A stretch of 64,000 nt of DNA from Escarpia spicata. Lineage: Eukaryota > Annelida > Polychaeta > Sabellida > Siboglinidae. Location: NCBI GenBank assembly GCA_963995525.1, contig OZ023205.1, positions 60,078,609 through 60,142,608 of the forward strand, written 5' to 3'. Shown one piece after another: positions 12,901-23,714 of this stretch (position 1 is the stretch's first letter; each line of letters starts with the position of its first letter). The position numbers and the translations under genes are program-made. The notes beneath the pieces are model-generated. The model had not been told where the DNA came from. It saw nothing but the letters and a program-made list of their open reading frames with translations, and ran no database searches.

Positions 12901-14814
12901 ATGGATGAAGCACATCAAGACGGACTTCAGGAACACACTCCAAAACCCCCACCCTGAAGGGAAAGAAACGCCTGAAACATCAACTGACTCGGAGGACTCA
13001 ACGTTGCAGGACCTGCTCAGCAATGTTGCAGACATCTAAAGTGGTGAGACGACTGTATGGCTCAGTGAACCAGCCCAATAATTTTTTTATAGAAATATTT
13101 ATTGTTTTGTGTATTTAGTTTTTTTGTATTTAACTTTAATTGAGAAACACGTCCCCAAGATGTTTTTGTAAATAAACATTTGATACCATGTACATAACGT
13201 GCCTGGGAGCAATCTATATGGATTGTATACTATAGAAATAAATTTTAGTTTCTTATTATAATAAACAGCAGGATGATTGTTTGTTTTCATCTAAAAAGTA
13301 ATAATTTCTTAGTTTTTGTTTGGGTAAAGCTTGTAATATTGCTTTCCATTAGCATTTATCCGGACAAGTGACAATTTTGATGGACAAGTAGATTTCAAAA
13401 CTCACGTGTCCATTGGACAAGTAAAAATTCTAGCTTATTTCTAACGCTGCATGTTAAGTGCCAACATTCTGTTCAACACGATTTATGAAGATTTTATGTC
13501 AACACGTTGTGCCTTATTCTCACCTATGTGTACAACATGGTGCACAATTTCTGTGCTTTGTTCTTTCTTGAATCTTATTTATGATATCACGTCACCCATT
13601 TTATAAGTGACATCTACAGTGACATGAAGAAGCAGACAAGTGCCAGTGCCAAATGTCACATTATCATCACAAAGCTCTACTCAATTTCATACATTTCCAG
13701 CCGGTATGTTTCTGAGTCATTTTCCAAAAAATTATTTGTTTGTACCCATTATCATATTTGTGCAAATGTGACATACATATTTAGTTTTGATTAAATTATC
13801 AGACAAACAATTAATTTATTTTCAATTGGGCCACTCATAATCCATACATGTCAATTCTTTTAATTATATTTTTAACAAAAGTATACTCTTCTAAGTAAAA
13901 AATCAACTGCAAATATTACTAAAAATTCACACGCTGAAAATTAACAAACCTGACTCGTGATAAACTGGAATTGAGGATGGAGTTTAAAGCCACTGAGATG
14001 AACCTAGTGATAAAAAATTATAAAAATGCAATGGGTCAGTTTTACAAAGCGTTCATACTGTAAGAAGTTTTGTACAGGGATGTTTGATGTCAATATGAAA
14101 CTTGAAACAATCACAAATTGTGAATGTTCCTTGTGATTGTTCCTTCATATTCACTAAGTCTAAGGTTGTCTATGTCTATATAATATATCTATGTCAATAT
14201 TTATACGTATGCTAGCAACGAAAGCATAACCTGATGTTTATCATGAGGATGCAGGAGGATCAATAACAAAAGCATACCTCCTCCTCATCATCAGGGTGTT
14301 TAGAAGGGACGTATTCGTCTCCACTGTTGTAACCACTGTTGAGCTCGTCCAATTCTTCCAGATATACGGATTCTGTCGACGCCGAAGCTGCTGCACTGCG
14401 TAAGCTGGAATGCCTCGTGTCGTGTCTGTGCGAGTGTGCGTGCGTTGATGCCGAAGGGGTGTGACTTGGTTCTCGTGTATGTGTTGTACCCCTTTCGTGC
14501 CCCCGGTAACTGTTCGAGTTGTTATGACTATGTTTTCGGCATATCGTTCTATGAGGCGGTGACCTGTGACGGCGCTTGTGGCCGGTCCCGTTTTCGTGGG
14601 GGGGGTATTCTTCCCGTAAAGCAGTTGGATCGTGCGTGTTTAATATTTCTTCCCGTGGTGTTGGAGAATTCCAGCGCGGGGGAGGGGAACTTGTCCGGCG
14701 ACTCGCACGGGATGCCTCATTCGCTGGATTGTGGCCGTGAGGCAATTGAGAATGGTCGGCATTTTCTGTTTCATTTTTCTCCTTGACCGACTTCTTTTTC
14801 GGGAGGATGGTCAT
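6831..14814 (-). CDS. OTUD5: OTUD5 (DUBA) deubiquitinase, 5' part, four coding exons seen
   Basis: Joined exons 14814-14278, 8201-8108, 7448-7384 and 6987-6831 keep one reading frame. The N-terminus MTILPKKK is identical to vertebrate OTUD5 as I know it. It is followed by a Ser/His/Arg-rich low-complexity stretch and the conserved GYNSGDEY motif. The OTU domain then shows [12 protein letters not shown], with the catalytic Asp and Cys, then [26 protein letters not shown] and [16 protein letters not shown]5 family members cleave polyubiquitin (notably K63-linked) in the cytosol and nucleus. The last visible exon stops in phase 1 at YQYST, so the exon with the catalytic His ([10 protein letters not shown] in the family) and the C-terminal UIM region lie left of the window or were not found between 1 and 6830. 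Splice sites are GT-AG throughout. Intron 1 is about 6.1 kb and hosts mobile elements. An extra small exon between exons 1 and 2 cannot be excluded. Confidence 0.9.
7384..7448 (-). CDS. OTUD5: OTUD5 exon 3
   Basis: This 65-bp exon has acceptor TTACTTCAG and donor GTAAGT. It encodes (A)[21 protein letters not shown], which matches the human [22 protein letters not shown] segment in register. Confidence 0.88.
8108..8201 (-). CDS. OTUD5: OTUD5 exon 2 (OTU domain start, catalytic Cys)
   Basis: The exon follows a good acceptor (pyrimidine-rich, TTGCAG). It encodes [15 protein letters not shown], then [16 protein letters not shown], the OTU core with the catalytic Asp-x-x-Cys. The donor GTAGGTG begins at 8107. 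The one leftover base joins the next exon to make Ala (FRAVAD). It has no ATG-initiated ORF, so it is easily missed by ORF finders. Confidence 0.88.
8262..8600. repeat. Degenerate ~21-bp minisatellite in OTUD5 intron 1
   Basis: Variants of CCACACCCACACCCTACC and CTAGAGCCACACCC repeat irregularly. It lies just upstream (in gene sense) of OTUD5 exon 2. The overlapping ORFs are repeat artefacts. Confidence 0.7.
8950..9339 (+). pseudogene. THAP-domain exon with frameshift, inside the TTAA element
   Basis: The C2CH zinc finger is readable in two frames. KRCVAANCS at 8947-8973 supplies the first Cys pair. After a shift near 8975-8995 the frame continues [39 protein letters not shown] (Cys-x2-His) and finishes the domain with the AVPTIF motif. 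THAP domains bind DNA and occur both in host factors and in P-element/Kolobok proteins. The exon likely starts at an acceptor near 8949 and ends at the donor CAG|GTATGT at 9340. There is no in-frame ATG for the first Cys pair. The frameshift suggests an inactive copy. Confidence 0.65.
10545..10745. repeat. GC-rich imperfect repeat (GGGCCGGGC)
   Basis: Several GCGGGCCGGGC- and GGGCCTGGGAC-type words occur in an otherwise AT-rich intron, interior to the TTAA element. It may be a small insertion. No ends were identified. Confidence 0.35.
10826..10982 (-). pseudogene. P2X7 ballast-type zinc-domain exon (second half)
   Basis: After the acceptor TATATTTTAG the exon encodes [20 protein letters not shown], then [19 protein letters not shown]. 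It fits the C-terminal cytoplasmic (ballast) domain of P2X7 and its stand-alone relatives: a CxCGxC zinc cluster, a 'TxHxxF..VCLN' core and a trailing Ala. A TAA follows at 10828-10826, earlier than the family's usual end, so the copy looks truncated. No P2X channel part is seen. Confidence 0.6.
11724..11987 (-). pseudogene. P2X7 ballast-type zinc-domain exon (first half)
   Basis: The ORF has an acidic Ser/Asp/Glu-rich start ([18 protein letters not shown]), then [18 protein letters not shown] and GERAGNCQ. These match the family's 'PYxFEP ... RxGNTxWCxCGxC' layout. If spliced after CAATG (about 11737) to the exon at 10982, the joint would read ERAGNCQ-W-CSCGHC, restoring the conserved Trp. 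The bases after that point are CC instead of GT, so the donor appears lost. This suggests a dead copy, or that I have the junction wrong. Confidence 0.5.
12212..13450. mobile_element. Possible non-autonomous element, CAG termini
   Basis: The left end CAGCATTTGAAATA and the inverted right end CAGCGTTAGAAATA, each with nearby TTGTCC/GGACAA motifs, resemble the ends of the 4864-6718 element. No target duplication is visible. It starts 23 bp after the TTAA flank of the 8665-12185 element. Confidence 0.3.
14278..14814 (-). CDS. OTUD5: OTUD5 exon 1 (coding part)
   Basis: The start is the ATG at 14814, which gives MTILPKKK. An upstream in-frame ATG five codons earlier (MQRII) is less likely because the family starts at MTILPKKK. 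The exon encodes 179 residues rich in Ser, His, Arg and Pro and ends HPDDEEE. The donor GTATGC begins at 14277, in phase 0. Confidence 0.88.
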
Positions 14815-15189
14815 TATAATTCGTTGCACGCGTGTTCCTCTCGTAAAAAGTTGTATCCAGCCGGTTGCTGATACAAGCTCTGCTGGGATTTTCTCGATTT
14901 GTCTACCGATTCATAACATCAACACACTAAGATGGCGGCCACTGTGGAGTTTACGTCATAAAGGTCAAGTTCACTAATTGGTAAAAAGAATGTCACCAGA
15001 TGGTAGCACTTATTTGTGACAGCTCAGAAGCAAGCGCCATCTACCGGCTAATAATAGACTAATACAAAGCATCAGTTTGTAGCGACAGGTTATTAGGGGA
15101 GAGCGGGTCAAGTCGAGCCATTTAGGAATCAATATTTAACGGTTCAATTTCTTACTTCTACCATTAATAGGCAGGATCCATTTTTGACA

Positions 15190-15455
15190 TTAATGCTAAT
15201 TGGTGTTAATAGAACGAGATCGCAGTTCAGTGAGTCCAGAAAATGTTTTCCATTTCACTGCGTAGGATTGTTGACTTCCCCTGGCGGAGACACCAGACAC
15301 AGGCAACGTGAACGAAATTGTCCAAGTTTCGACATGTAACACAGTGGCTGGTACCACTGCCGAACGACTGGTTGGTCGGCACCAGAATTCGAATCCCGGT
15401 TCCTCCGATCGACAGTCCGGCACTCTGACTGCTTAACCACCACACCCCACACTGA
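15190..15455 (-). mobile_element. tRNA-derived SINE, minus strand
   Basis: Read on the minus strand from ~15455 it has a tRNA-like head: GGTGTGGTGGTTAAGCAGTC (A box region), then a B-box-like GGGATTCGAATTC about 50 bp on, and an unrelated body. Three overlapping short ORFs here are artefacts. It is not a functional tRNA, because no cloverleaf fits. Confidence 0.55.
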
Positions 15456-15544
15456 CTGCCATCTAAAGCTTTATGCTATATATGACATGTGGACTAGAAA
15501 GTGTTAGGCTTATTAAGAGTCCAACAATTTTCCATGTACGTATA

Positions 15545-16185
15545 ACCCGCCATTATCAACCTACACATAACCCACCCTTATCAACCTATACATAACCCGC
15601 CCTTATCAACCTACGTATAACCCGCCCTAATCAATCTACATATAACCCGCCCATATCAACCTACGTATATAGCCCGCCCTTATCAACCTACGTATAACCC
15701 GCCCTTATCAACATATGTATAACCCGCCCATATCAACCTTCGTATAACCCGCCCATATCAATCTATGTATAACCTGCCCATATCAACCTACATATAACCC
15801 GCCCGTATCAACCTATGTATAACCCGCCCGTATCAATCTACATATAACCCGCCCATATCAACCTATGTATAACCCGCCCATATCAACCTATATATAACCC
15901 GCCCATATCAACCTATGTATAACCCGCCGTTATCAACATATGTATAACCCGCCCATATCAACCTTTGTATAACCCGCCCATATCAATCTATGTATAACAC
16001 GCCCATATCAACCTACGTATAACCCGCCCATATCAATCTACATATAACCCGCCCATATCAACCTATGTATAACCCGCCCATATCAACCTATATATAACCC
16101 GCCCATATCAACCTACGTATAACCCACCCATATCAACCTGTGTATAACCCACCCATATCAACCTACGTATAACTCGCCCTTATAA
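15545..16185. repeat. 25-bp minisatellite, about 26 copies
   Basis: The unit is approximately CCTACGTATAACCCGCCCAT plus ATCAA. The copies are near-identical, with T/A and C/T variants. It sits between SINE DNA and a CR1 relic. Confidence 0.9.
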
Positions 16186-16375
16186 ATACATTCAATTTTT
16201 AAACATATTCACACTGGTAGAATTAACACAATCATCAGATAATTTGTTCCAGTTATTTATTGTCCTCTGTGAAAATTAGTACTTTCTGATACTCAACCTG
16301 CACTGTTAATTAACTAACACTACACTGTGCCCTCTAGTTTCTTTTGAAAAGAAAGATCAGCGCATCAACATCTTA
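16186..16375 (-). mobile_element. CR1-like LINE 3' relic, minus strand
   Basis: The reverse complement matches the last part of ORF2 of the LINE at 17.6-22.0 kb (the FSQRTVNEWNRLSDDCV...SVNMFKNK region) with several stops. It begins where the 25-bp array ends. Confidence 0.6.
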
Positions 16376-16389
16376 CACCAATCTCACAT

Positions 16390-16504
16390 CATGTACAGGG
16401 TGCATCAGACTGTCAATTGACAGAATCCATGTACAGGTTGCATCAGACTGTCAATTGACGGAATCCATGTATAGGGTGCATCAGACTGTGAATTGACAGA
16501 ATCC
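16390..16504. repeat. 38-bp tandem repeat, three copies
   Basis: Copies start at 16390, 16428 and 16466 with CATGTACAGGGTGCATCAGA, followed by CTGTCAATTGACAGAATC. The internal CTGTCAATTGACAG is a perfect 14-bp palindrome. Confidence 0.85.
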
Positions 16505-16606
16505 ATGTTCAAATCCTTATGTCGCTGTTTAAAAACTTGGGCAGTTTCGTTCACTCCATGAAGCTTAGTTGTATAAATAAGTACCTGGCTATAGATGGTG
16601 AAAGAT

Positions 16607-16631
16607 ATATTATATATATATATATACATAC

Positions 16632-16668
<37 letters not shown>

Positions 16669-16670
16669 GT
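16607..16670. repeat. (TA)n microsatellite
   Basis: Runs of TATATA are interrupted by TACATACA. A short ORF overlapping it is not coding. Confidence 0.85.
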
Positions 16671-17641
16671 ACTATAGTGTATATAAACACATTCACCACT
16701 ATGAACACAAATAACCTTTGTACAACCATTGCAGCATTTTTACTTAAATAAAATACATTTTATTGTAACTCTTTACAATACATACAAATAAAAATCCTAT
16801 GTAATGATGTAGAGAATAGGGGAAGAACGTCGCATAATGTTATACTCCCTAAAAAATCAGCATGCTTCAAAGAAAAGTTGAGATGGTGTTCAAATGAACA
16901 GGTCTACCAGGTAATGAAGTGTGCTAAGGATTGAATACTGCACAATATTATAAGTTACATTTACCATCATACAATGTCTGCCCTCCCCCATACGTTAATC
17001 CTAAAAATCTGCCTATGTTGCATTTGCAAATACAATATCTTTTAAAATGTTCAGCAAATACTTGCAATACAATACATGCGTATTGCATTTTGTAAAAGTA
17101 CTGGAAATACTTGGAAAGGGATAAATAAATTAGACTTACCATTCCCTCCTGTGATACAGCGTACATGAAATTAATTTGCACTGTACTGGACCGGATTAAA
17201 TCATCTGGCCGACCCCAAGTTTAATTATCAAGATTTGTTAACATATTTAAGCGACTCAGCCACTGCGCATAATCAATTCCCTCAGGATGATTACTTTTAA
17301 TATTGTGGGTTAACCTTCCTGACATTGCAGCTTTAAAGTATGCTTCTTGAGTTATTGGCATTTATTTATAGTTTTTAATATCACAATATTATTATTATAT
17401 GTTGAAGGTACAGAGTCTCCCAAATTGAGTTTATTTTTTGCAATTAAACGTGTTTACCCATGAAACAACAACAAAGTCTGGTATGTACAGAACGTTACTT
17501 TTTATAATGATAAATAATTATAAATAGTATGCAATTTAAGTAATGTATTTTCGTTAAGCCGATAAACGTCACCACGTGACACGGAGACCGAAGAAAGGAG
17601 ACTGAGAGGAGGGAAGGTGACCGGTGTGAAGGAACAAGAAA

Positions 17642-19073
17642 TTGAGAAGACGGGGACAAAGGAAAAGTGTTCGGCAGAGGAAAAGAAAACGGGTCAGTGG
17701 GGATAGATCAACAGGTAGTCAGACTGTAGAGAATGAAGAGAGACGCGACAGCGATACAGGTGGTGAAGAGGTAGATACCACAGAAGCAGTTGGTAAGACT
17801 GTGAGACAGAAGACTGATGGAAGAAGACAGAGTGTTCAGCAAAAATCTGAAAACATGACAGGCGTGAAGGTGACAGGGGAGAGAGTGACCGTAGTGAAGG
17901 AGGTAGCAGGGGAAAAGGGACAGGTGAGGAGAGAAGAAAATGTGATGGGAGGAAAGATGAAGGGACGAAAGGAAGTGAGTGTAAATGTGCTAGAAGAGAA
18001 GATGACAGGAGGAAATGGCACAAGAGAAAACGCGACAGGAAAGAAGGGAATGGAAGAGAATGTGACAGGAGAGAAGACGGCAAGAGGAAAAGACAACAAC
18101 CAGACATATGCAAACCGGAGGAGCTACTCCGAGGCAGTTATTGAGGGGGCAAGGAGAAAAGAGAGAGTGTTTATGGGCGATTCAATTCTGAGAAAAACAG
18201 ACAAGACTATATGCGAGGGGAAGGACGTTGTTGTATGTCTACCGGGGGCTAGAATAGAGCATGTGACTGAAAGGGTAGAGAAGGTATTGGGGTATGGCAA
18301 GGGAGGGTCTATACCAGTACACGTAGGAACAAACAATGCAGACAAGGAGGGAACAACTGGGATAGTTCAGAAGTACAGACATCTAGTGAGGAAGCTAAAG
18401 AAGACAAGAGTGGAACAGGTTATTCTCTCAGGAATTTTGCCAGTAATGGGAGGAAGGGGAGCAAGATATAGAAACTGTAAGAGGATGGCGATCAACGCAC
18501 TAGTTGAGCAGATGTGTGAGGAAGAGGGCGTGGGATTCATAGATTTATGGGGGTACTTTGTTGGTAGAGAAGATATGTACATGAGAGGGCGCGCGATAGT
18601 GTAGTGGTTAGCACATCCGCCTGACATGCCGGCGCCCCGAGTTCGAAACCCGAACCGGGCAGGTATGGTATATTTGGTGTAAAAACCTGGCTCTCAACAT
18701 TGGGGACTGTGTATCCCTCGTGACTCGGAGATCACGTTAATGTCGGTCCCGTCTCAATTTGGGACGTAAAAGAACCACTGAGGACGACAAGCATCCTGGC
18801 AGTGACCACCCTCAGTGCCAGCATAGAAAGGTCGGCTTGGCGATAATGTTCTGAAAAAGGCTGACTAGTTGAATGAGACCTCATAAGATCACTGTAACCA
18901 CAATATATACAGACTAGTCAGTTAATAGAACGTTGCCGAGTGCTGGAAACAACTACAACTAGAACTAGAACTAGAGAGATGGCCTCCATCTAAGTGGAAA
19001 GGGGGCAGTAGTATTCTCAGAGAATCTGCCGCGATCTGTTGACAGTGGGAAAGGTTGCATCTATTTAAACTAA
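17642..19073 (+). pseudogene. LINE ORF1, SGNH/GDSL-like domain, split by SINE
   Basis: The reading frame opens after a stop upstream of 17642 without an ATG. The N-terminal ~165 residues are low-complexity Lys/Glu/Gly/Thr, partly a degenerate VTGEK-like repeat. The next ~140 residues resemble the SGNH-type domain of CR1 ORF1: FMGDSILRKTDK (block I), VHVGTNNA (GTN block) and a later GFIDLW. The catalytic His block lies past the SINE: the frame stops at 18602 inside the SINE, but after 18973 it resumes as RDGLHLSGKGAVVFSENLPR and ends at TAA 19071-19073. SGNH ORF1 proteins are thought to bind lipid or RNA in CR1 transposition. Confidence 0.7.
18587..18972 (+). mobile_element. tRNA-derived SINE inserted in LINE ORF1
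   Basis: The head GCGCGCGATAGTGTAGTGGT continues TAGCAC (A box) and, about 35 bp later, GAGTTCGAAACCC (B box). A ~300-bp body follows, with a tail of CTAGAA repeats. It interrupts the codons ...YMR|DGLHLSG... of ORF1. A short GAGA direct repeat at the edges may be the target duplication. It is not a tRNA gene. Confidence 0.75.
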
Positions 19074-19164
19074 ATTCGCAGGGGGGACTCGCAGAGAAGC
19101 CTGAAACTGGAGGCATAGATAAAGACAGCAACAATAATTCAGCAAAGAACAGTCTGGAAAACTG

Positions 19165-21902
19165 TTCTGAAGCTGGGTATAAATGTGTTTGTTTAAATGC
19201 AAGGAGTATAGAAATGAACTAAATGAACTAAACATTATGGTAGAAGATATTGACCCTCACATAATAGGTATAACCGAATCATGGGCAACCACCGATATAT
19301 CGGATGCCGAATTGGGACTGACAGGATATGTAATGTTTAGGAAAGATAGAATAGGAAGAAGGGGAGGTGGAGTTATTTTATATATTAAAGAATCTATCCA
19401 GGCTTATGAAATAAAATTAGACAGAGAAGCAGATTGCGAAGAAGCTGTTTGGTGTAACATAGTTACACGAAATTCAACGTTAATGGTTGGATTAGTTTAT
19501 CGAAGTCCAAACATAAGCATAGAAGAGAATGACAAAATACAAAACGCTATTATTTTAACCATGGACATATAAAATGGAAATCTCTACAGAGTATGGGTAG
19601 TGAGGACCACAAGTTTTTAGTTTTAGTACAAGATAGTTTCCTTTCTCAACATGTGCTAGAACCAACCAGGGGAGAGAATGTGTTAGACTTAGTTTTGTCC
19701 TCACAGAATGAATTAGTTGACAATGTTAAATTATGTGAGCCTCTGGGAAGTAGTGATCACAACCAGATACATTTTACCATCAAAGTAAAATCAGAAAGAA
19801 ATAATAAAAAGCAGTTCAGGAGAAATTACCACAAAGGAAGATATAAGGAAATGAGGAAATATTTAGCAAAGATAGACTGGAATAACACACTGAAGAATAA
19901 GACAGCAACATAATGCTGGAATATCTTAAAGAATGAAATAGAGTGCATCATAGATAAATTTGTTCCCTTAAAAAAACAAGGGAAACGGACCAGAAAGAAA
20001 TACTTATCAAAAGAAGCCATTAGAAAAATTAAGTATAAACAAATGATGTGGAAGTTATATAGATGTACTGGAAATGAAGAAGACTACAACATTTATAAAG
20101 AAGCACTAAACCAAGCTATAGCTGAAATTAGAAAGTCAAAGAGAAGCTATGAACATAAATTAGCTTGTAATATAAAACATGACAGCAAGAGTTTTTATGC
20201 GTATGTTCGAAGCAAACAGAAAGTTCAGGATAAGGTCGGTCCTCTAGAAGATAGTGCTGGAAATATAATAACAGAAGGATTCTTAATGGCAGAAGACCTG
20301 AATGAGTATTTTAGTTCAGTGTTTACCAGAGAAGACACTAGTTCACTGCCAGTACCAGAGGCTAAGTTCAAGGGGGCAGAATCAGACTATTTAAGACAGT
20401 TAATTGTAACCCCAGAAATGGTAGCTAAGAAAATTAGGGCTATGAAGGATACTAAATCACCTGGAGTGGATGGTATTCCACCCAAACTACTATTGGAAAC
20501 TGTAGAACAAATTAGCATACCGCTTGCAACAGCTTTCAACTTGTCATTAGAAGAGGGAGTGGTTCCTTTAGAATGGAAAGAAGCAAACATTATACTGTTA
20601 TTTAAAAAAGGTTTGAGAAACAAGTCAAATAATTATAGACCAGTTAGTTTAACATCGGTGATTTGTAAATTATTAGAAAGACTAATTAAAGATCACATGG
20701 TGGATTTTCTTGTTAAACATAACTTGATAAACCCATCTCAACATGGGTTTCTAAAAGCGAGGTCATGCTTAACAAATATGTTATGTTTTTTGGAAGATAT
20801 CACTAAGTGGGTAGATGATGGATCACCAGTAGATATCATCTACTTAGATTTTCAAAAAGCTTTTGACAAAGTGCCACATCAAAGATTACTGCTTAAACTA
20901 AAGGCACATGGCATAGGAAATGGTATAATTAACTGGGTAGAAAAATGGCTGATTGACAGAAGACAACGGGTAGTTGTTGATGGGGAGGCTTCAAACTGGA
21001 AATCAGTTTTGAGTGGGGTTCCACAGGGATCAGTACTGAGACCTATATTATTCTTAATATATATAAACGATTTGGACGATGACATATCTAGCAAGGTGTT
21101 GAAATTTGCAGATGATACAAAAGTGTTTAGAAGGATTAAAAGTGATGGAGATAAACAGCATTTACAAGATGATCTTGACAGATTGATCAAATGGTCTGAA
21201 AAGTGGCAAATGTTGTTCAATTTTGGGAAATGTAAATGCCTTCACACAGGACATGGGAACGAATATGTAGAATATACAATGGGGGGAACTGTACTAAGTA
21301 CTACTGTAAAAGAAAAAGACTTAGGGCTGACAATTAGTGCTGACATGAAGGTTTCAGAGCAGTGTGGAATTGCAGCTTCAAAAGGAAATAAAATCCTTGG
21401 ATTGATTAGGCGAAATATAGCATATAAAGAAAAGGAACTAATAATACCACTGTACAAAACAATAGTTAGGCCTCATTTAGAATATTGTATACAAGCGTGG
21501 AGGCCATACCGCAAGAAGGACATAGATACGCTAGAAAGAGTACAGAGGAGAGCGACTAAAATGATACAAAATCTGAGGGATCTTAGTTATGAAAGGCACC
21601 TAAAAGAATGTGGTTTAACAACACTAGAGACCAGAAGATTGAGAGGAGATCAGATAGAAGTGTTTAAAATATTGAATGGTTATGAAAATATTGATAGAAA
21701 TATGTTTTTTTCAGTTAAGAAAGATAGAAAGACTAGAGGACATGAAGTTACATTAGTAAAGGAGCAGTGTAGATTAGACGTAAGAAAGTTCTCATTTTCA
21801 CAAAGGACTGTGAATGAATGGAACAGATTATCTGATGATTGTGTGGGTGCTAGTAGTGTGAATATGTTTTAAAATAAAATCGACACATACCTCAGAAGGG
21901 CT
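19165..21902 (+). pseudogene. LINE ORF2: AP endonuclease plus reverse transcriptase
   Basis: The endonuclease has CVCLNAR, ITESW (catalytic Glu), RRGGGVILYIKE, YRSP and SSDH near its end. The GDFN block is lost in a short deletion near 19560, after which the frame moves to NHGHIKWKSLQS. RT blocks are NNYRPVSLTSV, SQHGF, IYLDFQKAFDKVPH, SGVPQGSVL (followed by R where G is usual) and KFADDTKVF with the catalytic DD. The C-terminal part includes RPHLEYCIQAWRPYRKKDI. Stops TAA at 19911 and 21870 interrupt it; the protein's normal end would be DTYLRRAGY. The longest intact stretch, 20043-21872 (609 codons), covers the whole RT. Confidence 0.88.
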
Positions 21903-22029
21903 GGATATATGTAGATAAAAGGGTTGGACTCTCGATAAGCCAAAGGGCTTCCTTGTCCACCTGCCATCTAGAGTTAATTCTCTGGATGGCAATCTTGTTA
22001 AATCTTGTTAAAAACCAAAACTATACAGG

Positions 22030-23690
22030 GTACCTGCCACTATGACTTTAGACACCAATAAGAGCCACAGGACAGGTGAATTCTTCAAAGCCACAGAGAT
22101 ACTATGACCTGTAAAAAGACACACTGCGTCTCTGCATTCAAATCTACAGTATTGCTCAGACACCGATTAGGTCAATGCTAAACGAACTGCCATGACTTGA
22201 AGAGGTGCGCAAAGCCATTTTCCAAATGAAGAACAACAAGGCCTCTGGTAGTGATGGCATCCTCAGCGAAATATTTAAGCATGGAGGAGAAATCTTAACC
22301 AAGCACCTACATCATACCATCTCTTTCAGAAGACCGGGAATACTGAGGAACTACCCCAGAGTTTAAAGGACGCGGTGATCGTTACCATCTTTAAGAAGGG
22401 TGACAGGGCTGACTGTGACAACTTCAGCGGGATCCACTTGCTATCAGTCGCTGGAAAGATCCATGCCAAAGTCTTGCTCAACCGACTACAACCACTATCG
22501 GAGAGTAACTTACCTGAAACACAATGCGGTTTCCGACCCACACGTGGCACCGCAGACATGCTTTTTGCTGCTCGTCAAGTGCAGGGAAAAAAATTCGCGA
22601 ACAAAGACGTGACCTGTACTTTGCCTTTATCAATCTAACTAAGGCATTTGACTCATTGAAAAGATATGCATCATGGGACTGCCTTGTCTGTCTTGCATGT
22701 CCTCCTAAATTTGTCTTTGTTACGCGACAACTACACGAAAATATGAAACGTCTTGCACGATTGTGATAAATCGGAACCGTTTGCCATCAAGACTGGTGTA
22801 AAACAGGGCGGCGTGATTGCACTCGATGGTGACCCGTTTAAGCTAAGCCGCCTCAGAGCTAGATCGAAAGTGAAAACAGTAACAATTGTTGATCTTCTGT
22901 ATGCGGATGACTGTGGAGTTGTCGCTCACTTAGCACAATATCTCCAGAACACGCTTGATGCCCTTGTAGATGCATAGAAGCTCATCGGACTCTCGGTCAA
23001 TGCAACAAAGACAAAAACTCTACATCAACCGGTTCAATCATCAGTCACAACATCACCACCAAACATTATCATAGAAGGCGCTGCTCTTGATAATGTTGAC
23101 CATTTCGTGTACCTGGGAAACAACCTGTCCAGTCCAGCAAACATCGACGTGGAAATTCAGTGCAGGATAAAATGTGCCTGTGCTGCTTATGGAAGACTAA
23201 AGACGCAGAGTCTTCTCAGAACATGGACTTAGGACAGCCACTACGATCCTAGTGTACAAAGCTGTTGTGCTGCCCACAGTGTTGTATAGCAATGGAACTG
23301 CTGTATGCTGGCAAGACCGAATGACCAATGCTAGCATTCTTGAACAGGCACGCACTACCAGCATTAAGGCCCGCCTGATTAAAACCCAGTTATGTTGGGC
23401 TGGGCATGTCAAACGCATGCCAGACACATGTCTCAAAGCAATTCATTTACTAACTTTCCACTGGCAAAAGTGCTATCGGGGGGGGGGGGGGGGCAACAGA
23501 AACGTTACAAAGACCAAATGAAAACAAACATGAAGAAATGCAACATAGACACGACTACGTGGGAAACTGACTGTGAAGACCCTGTGCTATGGAGATCCAC
23601 ATGCAAAACCAGCGTGGAACATTTTGAAATTTACCGCATAGTACGTACCCGAAAAATTACAGCGGCGGAAAGATTGCTAACATGACAAGA
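22030..23690 (+). pseudogene. Second non-LTR retrotransposon, reverse-transcriptase remnant
   Basis: RT pieces appear in several frames: MKNNKASGSDGI, FKKGDRADCDNFSGIHLLSV, CGFRPTRGTADMLFA, FINLTKAFDS, VKQGG, LLYADDCGVV, DHFVYLGNNLSS, LCWAGHVKRMPD and QQKRYKDQMKTNMKKCN. This is the arrangement of the RTE/jockey-like elements common in marine invertebrates, distinct from the CR1 copy just upstream. At least five frame changes or stops and a 16-base poly-G run (23478-23493) break it. It ends at TAERLLT-like residues near 23685. Confidence 0.75.
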
Positions 23691-23714
23691 ATACATAGAC
23701 GACTACTACCACGG

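Larger units (their letters stand above)
17566..22012 (+). mobile_element. CR1-like LINE, nearly full length, degenerate
   Basis: The order is ORF1 (SGNH/esterase-like), ORF2 with AP-endonuclease and reverse transcriptase, then a 3' end AATCTTGTTAAATCTTGTTAA. This tail is a short TTGTTAAATC repeat of the kind that ends CR1-clade elements. Four other copies of the same 3' end occur in this window (16186, 30809, 37141, 52830). This copy has a SINE in ORF1, a shift near 19205, a small deletion near 19560, in-frame TAAs at 19911 and 21870, and no target duplication that I could identify. Confidence 0.85.

Noticed and set aside
12853..13035. Short ORFs around 12.9 kb (plus-strand [18 protein letters not shown])
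   Set aside because: Frame is interrupted, no family is recognised, and it lies in a candidate non-autonomous element.
14436..14786. Plus-strand ORF of 116 codons
   Set aside because: It is the antisense shadow of OTUD5 exon 1, whose minus-strand frame matches a known family.
18587..18665. tRNA gene
   Set aside because: A and B boxes are present but the sequence continues as a SINE body with a tail and sits inside a LINE.
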